Assembly: GCA_004802725.1 (NCBI GenBank)
Contig: SGPM01000043.1
Location: 1-64,000 of the forward strand
Origin: Antrodiella citrinella
Lineage: Eukaryota; Basidiomycota; Agaricomycetes; Polyporales; Steccherinaceae
Direction: 5' to 3'
Length of the DNA stretch: 64,000 bases
This document shows positions 1 through 10,864 of the stretch, piece after piece. The stretch's first letter is position 1; each line of letters starts with the position of its first letter. The notes under the pieces are model-generated. The model was not told the DNA's origin. It did not search any database and saw nothing but the letters and a program-made list of their open reading frames with translations. A program made the position numbers and the translations under genes.

Positions 1-1
1 A

Positions 2-23
2 TTTTTTTTTTTTTTTTTTTTTT
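2..23. repeat. poly-T run at the window edge
   Basis: An uninterrupted run of 22 T. It sits directly upstream of the open transposase frame. It may be a low-complexity contig edge or an internal T tract; nothing else can be said. Confidence 0.8.
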
Positions 24-24
24 C

Positions 25-3000
25 GACGAACACCGCTTGAAAGACAGCACGTCCTGGGGGGCAGTGGGCATTTGCGACCTGTCTACACTGTCTTTGCGTT
101 GCGCCGTCTTAGGAGGAAGTCGCAGGGCAAATGATGAGGGTACGGCGGCATATTTCTTTGTTCCGCTTTGTTCTAACTCGCCCTGTTGACAGCAAAACCT
201 AAACCGTCTGCAACAGAGGGTACGCAGCTGATTCTATCGGTCAATAAGTCGGCATGCATCCCTGCTAACTATTTCATTGCAGCTGCGCGCATTCAGCGTG
301 CTGCCGTTCAAAGACGTGCACGCTTGGCCCGCGTAACTCAATTTGGAGGGGAGGTTGAAGAGCTGCCGTTATCCGGACATCTTGCCTCTCCTTCAGCTTC
401 CTCCGCCCGCGCAACCGAGCAGCGAATCGACACCAAAGCTGAAACCACCACTTCTTCCTACATCGAGTCACCCGAAACTGCATCCAAAAGAGACCTGAGC
501 CACATTCTGTCCGAGACGTCTCATCGGATGACGTCATCACCTTTGACCCCAACTGGCCTCCAGTTCATAAACACGCCCGATCTCCTGAAATCATTCCAGC
601 ATCGTAATCTAGCCGCAGTCATGCAGGCTAACTCTGGTCCTCATGCCTTGGATCCTGCGTCTCCCTTGAATCAACAATTCCTTGATCGTGAATCATACAT
701 TCTGTCCACGGCTGAATACGCGCACACTGTCAAGACATTCGGCCGGCCCGATATTCAAGACCTTTACGCTAAGGTATGCGCGCATCTTGATCGAGCCTAC
801 ATCGAATTGGAGATTGTCAAGGAGCGTGAATGGGAACGGCAGCAGATACACTTGACTTCGCTGGCGCAACCGTTCGCAGACAAATCTCAGCCACTTATTG
901 TCGACACAGGTATTTATGATTCATATGCGAAGGAGATGAGGTGCTAATGCAATACTCCGACAGGCCGTTACTTTAGCTATGCATTCACTGGGACCAATCC
1001 TGTCATAGCGGCTGCCTATTTGTTGGTCCTGACGATGAGCTTGCTATTCAATGTGTCGTTTGATGGCACCGTGGTTCTCCTTGCTGGGCTTAGAGGTATT
1101 CTCAGACTTGTACCATTAGCGAACCCGTCAGCCTCCGCACCCCTCTCTGCTAGTATACCTAAGGATCCAAGAACAGTCCTCAGCCGAGCGAAGCTGGATA
1201 GCGAGTTCGATGCCTATGCACAATGTCCTTCATGCTATGCATTGTACTTTGAGACACCACTTCCTTTACACTGCACGCACCAGGAGACAGAGTCCAGCGA
1301 ACCCTGCAAGGCCAAGGTTCTGCGGAGCCGAACGATACGCGGCGAAGCACGATCCCATCCTATTCGCACCTATTTACATCAACGTATGCGCACATGGATG
1401 GCCAGATTTCTCTCCAGGAGAGGGATTGAAGATACCGTGGATGCAGCCCATGCTAGTTCCATGTGTCCTTTGTCCGGCCCCATGAAGGACATCTGGGATA
1501 GTCCTATGATGTCCGAGATCAAGAATGACGATGGAACACCCTTTATTCTCCCGCCGACAGTCAAGGACAACTCACAAGCTCCAGAAGGACGATATATCTT
1601 TAGTCTTGCTGTTGACGGGTTCAACCCCTTTGGCTCTAAGACGGCAAAGCAGACAGTCACTTCCACCGGCATCTACATGGTGTGTCTCAACTTACCCCCG
1701 GACCTCCGATACCTCGAAGAGAACCTCTACCTTGTTGGCGTTGTTCCGGGCCCAAGCAAGCCATCTCTGCAGGAGATGAATCACTCGTTGAAGCTCATAG
1801 TCGACGACCTGCTAGAATTTTGGAACCCAGGCGTATTCTTTTCACGCACCGCGAACTATCCCACAGGTCGGTTGGTTCGTTGTGCGCTCGGACCAGTCGT
1901 ATGTGATCTACCGGCGGCGCGGCAGCTCCTGGGTATCGCTGGTGTTTCGTCCACGCATTTTTGTAGCCATTGCTGGATTACTCTTGACGAGATGGAGGAG
2001 CTGGATCCGCAGAAATGGCCGCCGCTTCGGACTGGTGAGGAGCATCGGGTACTTGCCGAGCAATGGAAAAGTGCAAACGCGTCGGAGAGGGCTCGGTTGT
2101 ATAAAGAGAACGGTGTCCGGTGGTCCGAATTGCTGCGATTACCATACTGGGACCCTATCAAGTTCACTGTCATCGACTCTATGCATAACCACTACCTGGG
2201 GCTTTTGCATGCGCACTGCCGGGAGGTCTTTGGGATGGACATAGACAAAGACGATAACGATGGAGTCCGGCGTTCCGAGCGCAAGGCCGTCAAGGAGCCC
2301 CCCCCTGATGAGATGAATGCAGCGCTCCGCTTGTTGTGGATGGGAGATAGAAAGGCTTTGCTAGAGACATGTGGCGTTCCTCTTCTGTGGCATCTCTGTC
2401 TTCGCTTTGACTTACGACGCGCCAAGAACAAGAAAAAATATCTGACAAACGAACTGATGGATTGGGTACGTCACAGTTGGCCTTATTCTAGTAATTCACA
2501 AGATCTCATTCAGGAGATATCTCTACTATAGCGTGCCAGACAACCGCAGGATGCAGAAGGCCGTCCAACGACTATCACTCCAAAGCCTGCTCCGAATCCG
2601 GTCTCCTCTCTCCCATTGGGAAATCGGGTGGATCGTTCTAAGTTAAAGACGATCAAGGACCTTAAGGCAGCGGAAGGGCTTTTTCTTGCCCCGCCTGATA
2701 TGCAAAGGCTCGATACAGCGATGGGTCGACACACAAACGATGTTTTGAAGGCTATGTGTGAGGATCGTATACTATCACCAAGAAGGTTGAAGAAAGACAT
2801 TGTCGAGCAGCTTATAAGTTGGGTACGTGTCAAGTTCGCGTCCGACTTAGGCACTCGTTAACACATATACAGCGCGAAGATCGTATTCGTCAGGGCTTGT
2901 CATTTGGGCCGTTGATTCAAATCCAGCCGTTACCGGTTGCAGTCTCTGATACCCCAAAGGAAGCGTCCAGTAAACCGCCAGCAGGCGTTGTATTGGGACG

Positions 3001-4413
3001 CAAAACCCTGGGTGCGATTCAGAGCGACATGGAGCGCACTATCACGCCGTCATGGGTTAGCCCTGCACCTGGAAATCTTGGTGCAGCATCTCGTGGCAAG
3101 CTTAGTGCGGACGAATGGCGGACGTCTTGTACGATCAATTTCCCGATAACACTCATTCGTTTATGGGGAGGGTCTGATGCCACGGAGAGGCATCGGAGCA
3201 TGCTGCGTAACTTCATGGACCTTGTTACAGCTATCGAGATAGGAGGGATGCTGGTCATGTCCGAAGAGTTGATCGCCCAGTACAACCTGTCGTTGACGCG
3301 GTACTTGCGTAGCGCAAGGACCCTATACAAAGAGGCGGTGTTCAAGCCAAATCACCACTTGGCACTACATATTGGCCTTCAGATTCTGCCGTTCTATGGA
3401 CCTTTGCACTCAGTGCGAGCTTTTCACACCGAGCGAATGAATTACAAGCTGCAGCAAGAGAAGACCAATCGGAAATTCGGTATGTTTCCTTTCAAATTTC
3501 TCAATTCTCGCTTTTGACCAGCGTCGAGCAGGGGAGATGGAGAACACATTCATGAGACAAACTTGTCGCGCGGCAAATCTTCAAGCTCTTTTCCAAGACA
3601 ACGAAGTCAGACGTACAGCGTCGGAGATGGTGAACGCATACTGGAACATCTTCAAACGTGATTCGCGTGGCACCAGGCTTCGAGAGATGTTCCATGTCAA
3701 CAGTCGCATATCCACACGAGGGAAGGCTGGTAGACTTGGCGATCTTACATTCGCCGCCCTCATTGCATTGCTCAACAGCCGAACCGATGGGCCATTATAC
3801 CGGGATATTCGTCTGAACCAGCGCACTCCTGGTTGGCTCATGATTGACAACGGGGCTGAGATCGTATCGGACGTCTACGTGAAGGGCATCAAATATACGT
3901 CTGAGAAGACCTCCCCAGGCGACTCGTATGTGGCCTTCACCCACCCCATCTCCGGCGAGGAGCACGTTGGGAGCATCCAGTGCATATTCTCTCATACACA
4001 CAAGGTCTCCTCCGGAAAATCTTCCACGGAGCTGTTTCTTGCTGTTCAGCCACTTCTCCCTCTTGCACCCTCTGATCAAACTCTAGATCCATACCCTTAT
4101 TTTAAGCACTGCGGAGGGAAACTTGGATATGCTTGGCGTGTGGAAGAGTTTGTCGCCATCCAGGAAAATCATCTGGTATCCCATGTTGCATGGACCTTGT
4201 TCGATGCAGGTGAGTTTGGTATCAGTCAAGCAACCATTCATACGCTGCCTTTGGACCGTGTAAGTGTGAATTTTCAGTTCAAGGATCAGTACTCTTTGCC
4301 GTTCAAACGTTCATACTTTTACTTTCTTTGTTTAGATGACCCATCTTATGGATGCAGCACCTGTTGACGACGCAACTGTTCCCCATGACGACGACACTTC
4401 AGGGGAGGAATAA
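25..4413 (+). CDS. Tnp2-type (CACTA-like) transposase, 5' partial
   Basis: Transposase of the Tnp2 family, expected to cut and paste a CACTA/EnSpm-type DNA transposon in the nucleus. Exons by splice signals and frame: 25-139, 193-219, 283-909, 964-2465, 2532-2822, 2873-3479, 3532-4259 and 4336-4413; all eight join in one frame with no stop before TAA 4411-4413. The frame is open back to the window edge and no convincing start ATG was found, so the N-terminus is probably cut off. Family signatures: a C-P-S-C-Y-A-L-Y cysteine motif near 1225, the block ending VVPGPSKPS, then FWNPGVFF, FCSHCWITL, RWSELLRLPYWDP, IDSMHNHYLGLL, and downstream GGSDATERHRSML and FHTERMNYKLQ. The acidic tail is typical. 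Unlike many genomic copies it shows no frameshift or stop, so it may be recently active. TIRs and target-site duplications were not identified. Confidence 0.85.
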
Positions 4414-4589
4414 TCGAGAGATGCGGAGATATGTGATGCTGTACACAAGGATGCCATTCAATTTTTCCATGTTACGCATATGGGCGTCTGTGTGATCGAT
4501 GTCTTTCGCTTCAAAATGTCCTTTGTCGTCTCCCACCATGTCTGAAGTCTGAATCATCTTTGCTCCCTGAAACATATATATCTGTAGAG

Positions 4590-5965
4590 ATGGCTGGATG
4601 TCCATCCTCAACATTTTCACTCCCTATCTCTGCCATGATGCGCGGCGAGGAACAAGATCGCAGCAAACCGCGTCCCCAACGGGTTTTTGTGAAGGCCACA
4701 AATCCATTCCAACGTAGTCGTCAGCAAGCTACCATCAAGGAAGAATGGAGGGCCACTTATCTCAAGCGTAGACGGTTCTCTTTGCGTCACTTTGGGAGTC
4801 CTGGAGACTCCGAAAGAATGAATGTAGACCAGGGGGATCATCGGTGCGTTCCATACTACTCAGAATCGTGACACTGTAGCTCAATAGTTTTGTGATTTGC
4901 ATAGTGCACGAGCTGTAGATCAGCCACACATGCAGACTCAAACTCAGTCACGTCAGTCAGCCATGCCGCTTCGTATCACTAGTGGTCAAGAGCCCTTCGA
5001 TAGCGATATGAACCGCTCGGACGAAGAAACAGCAGCGAACAGGAACTCAGATATTCAGAATCATACCCCCTCTACTTCTTCCTCTTCTTCCACCCCCATT
5101 CAACACGCACATGGCATGCATACATGTCACTGCACCAGCAACCCATCGCCAGTGGTCGTATCTGTGGCTGGCTCTCATGCACCAAACGGGAACTCCCTTA
5201 CACAACATCATACCTCCTCTACTTCCTCCTCCTCTACTTCATCCTCCTCTTCCACCCCCATCCAACACGGACCTGGGCCGCACGCATGTCATTGCTCGTC
5301 AAGCAATGTATCGCCCATGGTCTCGTCTATGTCTGGCTCGCACGCACTGTCATCAGGAACGCAACTTAGTGAACATTGTGGGGGTGAGTTTCATGTGCGC
5401 AATGGAAAGTTCAAAGCTGATATCTGTTGTAGAACCAAGGTCGGATATGTCGCCCCTGTCAGGCAGCTCACCATGTGGAAGAGCTTCGGATGTCTCTCCC
5501 TTCCCGGCTACCACCACGACAACGTTCTCAGTCGCACCGGCAGCTGCACCTAGTCTCCCGACCCCATCCACAGTCGCACCCGTAGCATCATCTTCCACCA
5601 ATTCCTTCATCATGTCTTCTGCCAACCATCCTCTCCAAGTCCAGAAAGGCTCTCGTATGTTTATGCGCGGTTCAGGCTCTACTCGTTGGCACAAATCAGC
5701 TGGCCTGTCTCAGCTCGGGTGTCCTCCTCCCATGACCACTGAAGTGCAAATTGGAGATGTATACGTGCATACAAACATTTCGGATGGGTCGATTCAGGCT
5801 TGGGTCTGGTCAACGGTGTGCGCATGGGAGCTGGCCACGACTGGATATGTACATCCTACCTTAAGTGATCGGCTCCTCAGCTTCCGCGCCGATCTGCCTA
5901 GTTGGGTTTTGAAGCAGTCGTTCAACACGTATTTGAATAAAGCACGACGGGAGGAGTGTAGATAG
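4590..5965 (+). CDS. Ser-rich protein with paired CHC motifs, possible transposon-carried gene
   Basis: Function not recognised. Exons 4590-4843, 4905-5383 and 5433-5965 join in frame to 421 aa; introns are 61 and 49 nt with GTGCGT/ATAG and GTGAGT/TAG borders. The first ~85 residues are basic (KRRRF, a likely nuclear signal). The middle is Ser/Thr-rich with two similar modules, each made of a poly-Ser run, TPIQH, a G-P/M-H segment and then CHC. The last ~75 residues are hydrophobic/aromatic and look folded (GDVYVHTNISDGSIQAWVWS onward). It starts only 176 nt after the transposase stop on the same strand and is followed 190 nt later by a coiled-coil gene, so it may be an accessory or cargo gene of the same element. 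A host regulator next to an insertion is the alternative. Confidence 0.6.
5040..5300 (+). repeat. imperfect tandem duplication inside a coding exon
   Basis: Two similar ~120-nt blocks, each a TCC/TCT-rich stretch followed by ACCCCCATCCAACAC-like sequence and a GCATGTCA(C/T)TGC core, encode the duplicated poly-Ser/CHC module. The TCC-rich parts are microsatellite-like and probably drove the duplication. Confidence 0.65.
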
Positions 5966-6155
5966 ATTGTGGTGAAGGGATGGCGTAGAATCATTGAATA
6001 TTTATTTTTTGACAATATGTTATGACTGAGACATCTTATGACCGACATCTTACGGCCGACTGGTAAGATCGAGTGGCAAGGGTGAGTGGCGCACAGCTGA
6101 GAAGTGGTGATATGCTTCTTGGTCTGTCCCATTCACACTCACCAAGCCTCACATT

Positions 6156-6792
6156 ATGAACTCAGACGTTGAACATTTAGATTGCGAACTCTCAGTTTTG
6201 CAAGGTCGAATTGCGGCAGCTCAAGAGGACATCGACAACTATGCGCGTCAAGATCAAGCCAGAAACAATAGACTTCACAAGGAACTACAGACGTTGAAGA
6301 GTCAAAATGTGCGTCCTTCTAGTATTTTTCTGCTTCAGTTGCTGAGAGACATCTTCAGCTTGGGTTTAGAACTCAGATCGCAGAGATGGAAGACACTCTC
6401 CGTACGCAGTTGGAGGCGAACTGCCGCTCGTATATTGGCCTCAATCGAAAGATCCAGCTCACAGAACGGTCTACAGGAGAGACTTACACAGATGCTGTAA
6501 GTGTCTTCGGCCTTTGCGACGCATACTCACTGAACTTGTATCCTAGGAAGCAGCACGATCTGAAGAAGCGAAGCTCAGCAGCCAAATCGCACATTTCAAC
6601 CGCGAATTGAAAGCTGTCAGGCAGTTCAATGAGCAGCAACAGACGCGTTATTTCATACAAGACTCCGAGATCCTCAAACTTCGAGAGGCCTTGGTGAAGG
6701 CAACGAAGCGATCGGAAGCATTGCAAGAAGCTATTGCGAGGAGGGACGAGGGATTGGATGGTATCGATGCGGCGAATGGTTCAGGTGCATAG
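6156..6792 (+). CDS. small coiled-coil protein
   Basis: No family recognised. Exons 6156-6308, 6377-6496 and 6547-6792 give 172 aa in frame. The ATG at 6156 is the first in frame and gives MNSDVEHLDCEL. Almost the whole protein is charged and Gln/Glu/Lys/Arg-rich with spaced Leu/Ile (LQGRIAAAQEDID, LRTQLEANC, IAHFNRELKAVRQF), which predicts a long coiled coil; it ends in a short Gly/Ala tail. For intron 1 the acceptor at 6376 (AACTCAG) keeps the frame, while the closer TTTAG does not. It follows the Ser-rich gene on the same strand by 190 nt, so it belongs to the same compact + strand cluster as the transposase and may be a third element gene. Confidence 0.6.
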
Positions 6793-7074
6793 CCTGCTGT
6801 TGCCGGTATGTGTTTTTGTATATGAGCTGATGGCAATTAACTAATAGTCTCTTTCCTTGACCCACAGATATGCATGAACCAGCCAGAGCTGAGCGAAAGT
6901 GGCGCTATCTGGTAATATGTGCGAACGATGGGCTGATGGCGTAGATTGTACAACTTTACAAGACGCTACAAGAGATTTCAAGTATAGAGGTTAGCAATCA
7001 CGAGTTTCAAATGCCACATTCCACACTTTAGCTTTGTGAATGCACTCACGGCAGTTGATACAGCGATTCTGAGT

Positions 7075-7245
7075 TTGGCGAATGCGCCCATCGCTAAATT
7101 TGGGGATTGAGCGGCGGCGAATGCGCCCAATGCTGGATTTGGGGATTGGGCGGCGGCGAATGCGCTCATTGTTGAATTTGGGGATTGGGAGGCAGTGAAT
7201 GCGCCCAATGGGTGGCGCCGTGGCGGCGAATGCACCCATTGTTGA
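7075..7245. repeat. ~50-bp minisatellite, about 3.5 copies
   Basis: Tandem units of the form GAATGCGCCCATTG, then TGAATTTGGGGATTG, then GG(C/A)GGC(G/A)GC. Copies diverge by a few bases. The unit length is close to 51 bp, so reading frames stay open through it on both strands; these ORFs are a by-product of the repeat and I do not call a gene. Confidence 0.75.
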
Positions 7246-7319
7246 ATTTGATGATCGGGGTTCGGGCTGTTTGCTGAATTTGGTATTTGGGCGGGATTCG
7301 GAGTTCGGGCCAATTGCTG

Positions 7320-7420
7320 AATTCGGTTGGGGCGGGATTGGTAATCCTGAATTCGGGAGAGAATTCGGGAGAATTCGGAAATTCGGGAATTTCGCTTACC
7401 TCAAATTTGGTGAATTTCGG
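7320..7420. repeat. GAATTCGGGA short tandem repeats
   Basis: Repeated GAATTCGG(G/A)-type words (about eight in 100 bp) directly after the 50-bp minisatellite. They have the look of subterminal or satellite-like repeats. Confidence 0.6.
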
Positions 7421-7499
7421 AATTCTCCGATTCGATTGTTCGCCTGAGAAGGATTCAGACTCCGAGCTTCCCCGTATCTTCTTGCTTATGTTCTCTGTA

Positions 7500-7990
7500 T
7501 AACCTTTCGGTTTATACGTGGGGTCAGATCACTGAGGATACCGTGATTTGCGTCAGAAGATACTGTGACCTGTGACAATGATACCATGGCCTAGTCTGAT
7601 ACACGTGAAATCGACCAATCTTATCTGAGTTTATACCCAGACAGAAATCAGCGGCATGCTCTTAGTATGATCCCGGGTTATACCTGGCCAATGTATGGTC
7701 GGAAATTATACTGAGATCACTCCATGATTGTACGCATGATTATACCATGATAACATTGTCCGTCTGACCCCGGTTATATCCGGATTATACCCAGTACATT
7801 TGCTGATAATCATCTGAGAACGATCTTTGTATGACTCACCATATAAACAGAATTGTTATCCAGATTATACCAGGATCACATCGGGATCACTGTGGAAAAA
7901 TAACTCCAGATATAATTTTTGAAGACACATTAATCTGACTGTTACAGTACTACACGTATAATCCGGCTATAAATCATGTTTTTATCGTCT
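7500..7990. repeat. cluster of TTATAC-type interspersed short repeats
   Basis: Repeated short words such as GGTTATACC, GATTATACC(A), GTTTATACCCAG, GGTTATATCCGG, GGATCAC and GATCACT recur about a dozen times in 490 bp, in no coding frame. Dense clusters of a short motif near one end of an element resemble the subterminal repeats of CACTA transposons, which transposase binds. No clear CACTA terminal inverted repeat was found, so this is a candidate only. Confidence 0.45.
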
Positions 7991-8582
7991 CATGCCCCCA
8001 GTGCCTGCCTTGCGTCTTCTTCAAAAAATAAGGTTGCTGTGATTAAACATGTTTCGGGGTTCATCGGATATCAAAATGTTTGTGCTATATTTGATTCGGA
8101 GTTCTATTCTATCATGTGATATGTGGCTGATATATTGGGTTCAGATATCGCTCAAGTCATGGCCGTATTTTTTGAACGAAGACGCAAGGTAGGGTGGTTA
8201 GGAGTCTGCGTTTAGTCGTGCCGTGGAGTGACCAGCCCTAATCCATGCAGACGCCCTCCTTGCCAGTGAATCCGCACTTGCCAAAGTATGTCTAAATTTT
8301 CGATATTCAAATTCTGATCAGTGTTGTGTCAGCGTAAAATACAATGGAAGTCCGTTACGCTTTTAGAAGATTGATGAAACCGTACGGATAAAGAAAGGCA
8401 ATACATGGTCAACGGTTTGACTCGGTGCCATCCGATCGTAGAATATTGTTGATGCGGGTTCAACGCCGAATCAACGGGCGTGGTGAGTTGTGATCACTCC
8501 CACTTCAAAATTTGTACTATCCGGCGATACGACCGTACTCTGTACCAACTCTACTTTTTCTTCTGGATAATGCTCTGGCGAA

Positions 8583-9920
8583 ATGACTGATTACTCGTCA
8601 ACGGAGCCCTCAACAGCGGGGCCCCGATCCCCTCTCTTCGGGACGGCTACTTTTTCAACACTATCAGCTACACAAACACCATTGTCGCCCTCATACCTCT
8701 CGTCCACAAACCGGTCTCGTGAGTCCGGCTCTCCTGCTGTCATGTCTGTCTACTCACCATCCCGCAGTGACACCAACACCGTCTTCATATGATAGCGACG
8801 AAGTCTCGTCCGGCCGTCAAATGAGGAGAATCAACGTGTCGCCTACACCATCACGAACATCGTACACGACGACGATTCGTACGACGAGGAAAACGAAGTC
8901 GCAGCCTCCCTCAACTTGATCGACGATGAGCTTGACGACGCCATTACGTCTTGGTCAGGCGGACCTTCTCCATACACGTCTTCGACAACGCCAGTCGACT
9001 CGTACCTCTCGCAAACGCCTCAAGATATCTACTCTTCCTCAAGCACGCTTCTCGATCGCGACAGAAGGGTCCTGAGCACATTCTCGGAGCATACGGAGAA
9101 TGTCTCTTCTCGGCCTGTCTCTTTTGCCCAATCCGGCGCTCAGAGTGGTAGCAGACCGGTCACCATGTACTCGAGTAACTCTGGCGAACACAGGCGATCA
9201 GCAACCCTGGCCGACATCACCACTCCCATTGCTCATGTAAGATCATCCATGGACCCGGACTCTCGTGAGGCTACCCCACGACGAGATGCGACCCCTGCTC
9301 CTGGGCGTGTAGGTCAATTGGTCGCATCTTTTGAACAGAACGCGTCGCCCGGGTATCTTCAAGGCCATACGAGGACGGCTTCAGCACCCTCCGGCCCAAG
9401 ATCGCCCAGTCCATATGCCACGACCAGCCAATCCATGCCCACTCTCAGCTTCACCGCGACAACCACTGGATACGGCTATAGCAGCGCAACGGGGTACGGC
9501 ACCACTACAGGGTATGGCACTACGACGGGCTATGGGAGCGGGTACAGCTCGCGACCTTCGTCTCCTACGAAGAGCAGGTCCGGTTCTTCTGTGGGTGGCT
9601 CTAGCTTGATGTCACCGCCTCCTTACGCAGGCACTTCCATGTCCGGAGACTCTAGGATCCCTCCCAGCTCGTACACGCGCAGCACCACTGGTACGGGTAC
9701 CTACACGGACACAGTCACGAATTCGAACACGTTCACGAATACTTTCACCACCATGTCGGGGACCGTCACAGGAACTCCTACCGCTTCGTCATTGCGCCGC
9801 CCACAGACTTCTCCACTTTCTCCTCTCACTTCAGTTCGCAATATCGTGGCGGCATGGAAGGAGCGCACGCCGTCACTCAACAAGTCGACGCGGTCGGCAC
9901 TCTCAACGTCAGAAGTCTAA
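8583..9920 (+). CDS. unassigned Ser/Thr/Pro-rich low-complexity protein with an apparent frameshift
   Basis: Function not recognised. ATG at 8583. A 49-nt intron at 8719-8767 (GTGAGT...CCCGCAG) joins exon 1 to the frame reading TPTPSSYDSDEVSSGRQ. The next clearly coding frame (NEENQRVAYTITN, then acidic DDDSYDEENE and LNLIDDELDDAITSW, to TAA 9918-9920) is out of phase. The switch falls at a CAAATGAG near 8818-8824. One missing A there would restore the frame; a 53-nt intron at 8836-8888 with a weak GTGTCG donor is a poorer alternative. The protein is highly Ser/Thr-rich, with a GYGTTTGYGTTTGYG repeat and a conserved-looking C-terminus (LTSVRNIVAAWKERTPSL), the part most likely to be a functional motif. 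It is probably intrinsically disordered. Confidence 0.6.
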
Positions 9921-10864
9921 TAAGGGCCTGTTCGGTGACAAAATGTATATATTATATACCGGTATATCTTGCCCTTAAACAGAAATCGATATTTGTGATT
10001 CCGAAAAATATGTTCAGATCGTAAATTCGGTGTCCGGATGGCACATTGACAGGCGCCGCGTCGCGCGTAGTGCAAAGGCTAAAACTAAAACACATATCGA
10101 CGAGGGTGTTAGAATTCCTGAGGACAGTAGGAATANNATGAATGTATTGCGTTTGGCTGAGCTCTTGCAAACACATGAGAGAGGGGGAAATACACGAAAA
10201 GAGGGCTTTATCTACGAAAACGGGATCAATGATAAATCCGTTGTTGATCTACGAGAACTGCCTCATCAAAGATTTCAACAAACCGACCTACACAGCAGTT
10301 GGGACCCCTAATGGGTCAGCCGCACCCTGCAGGGATGATGGCGACATTCTTGACAGGAAGTGGCTATGAGGATGGGTGCTGTCGGTGAATCTAACTATCC
10401 ATCATGATATTGGGTGGTTCATCGTCGACGATCCGACAGTGCAAGGATGTGTATCTTACACACAGTACATATACCGGCTGTGGTATGAAGATTGCGAACA
10501 CTAATTCGGAAATGGACTTTGCTACTTGTGCGATTGAATATGTACACGGGGTAGTCGGAAGGTGCTCGAGCGTGCAGTCCGTGATTAGTGATACGAGTGC
10601 GTCGCATGTGTTTGAGGCGTTGGACAGAGGAGGAGCCTGTAACCGCAAGGAGCCGACGTGGGCGGGACCGAATCGACGGGGAGGCGCCGTGATTGGCTGC
10701 CCGGACGGTGGGAAGCCGGCGGCAAAGGTGTGGCGGCTCCGAATGGGGCTAGGTGACCGGGTTCTATTCCGAGAAGAGCAGATGACCGGTTCACTTAATG
10801 GGTCCCGTGTCGAACGTCTCTCCTCCTCCTCCTCCTCCTCATCCACCACCACCACCCCGACACC
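9921..10864. other. intergenic with assembly gap
   Basis: No supported gene. NN at 10136-10137 marks an assembly ambiguity. A CTC/CAC trinucleotide microsatellite at about 10818-10856 lies in the presumed 5' UTR of the next gene. Confidence 0.7.

Larger units (their letters stand above)
6793..8582. other. gene-free stretch with repeats
   Basis: No supported gene. It holds the repeats listed separately, then AT-richer sequence from about 7900 to 8580 that includes the promoter side of the next gene. Confidence 0.7.

Noticed and set aside
6978..7313. 111-codon Pro/Ala/Asn-rich protein on the - strand
   Set aside because: Product of the ~51-bp minisatellite staying open in all frames; no start or splice context.
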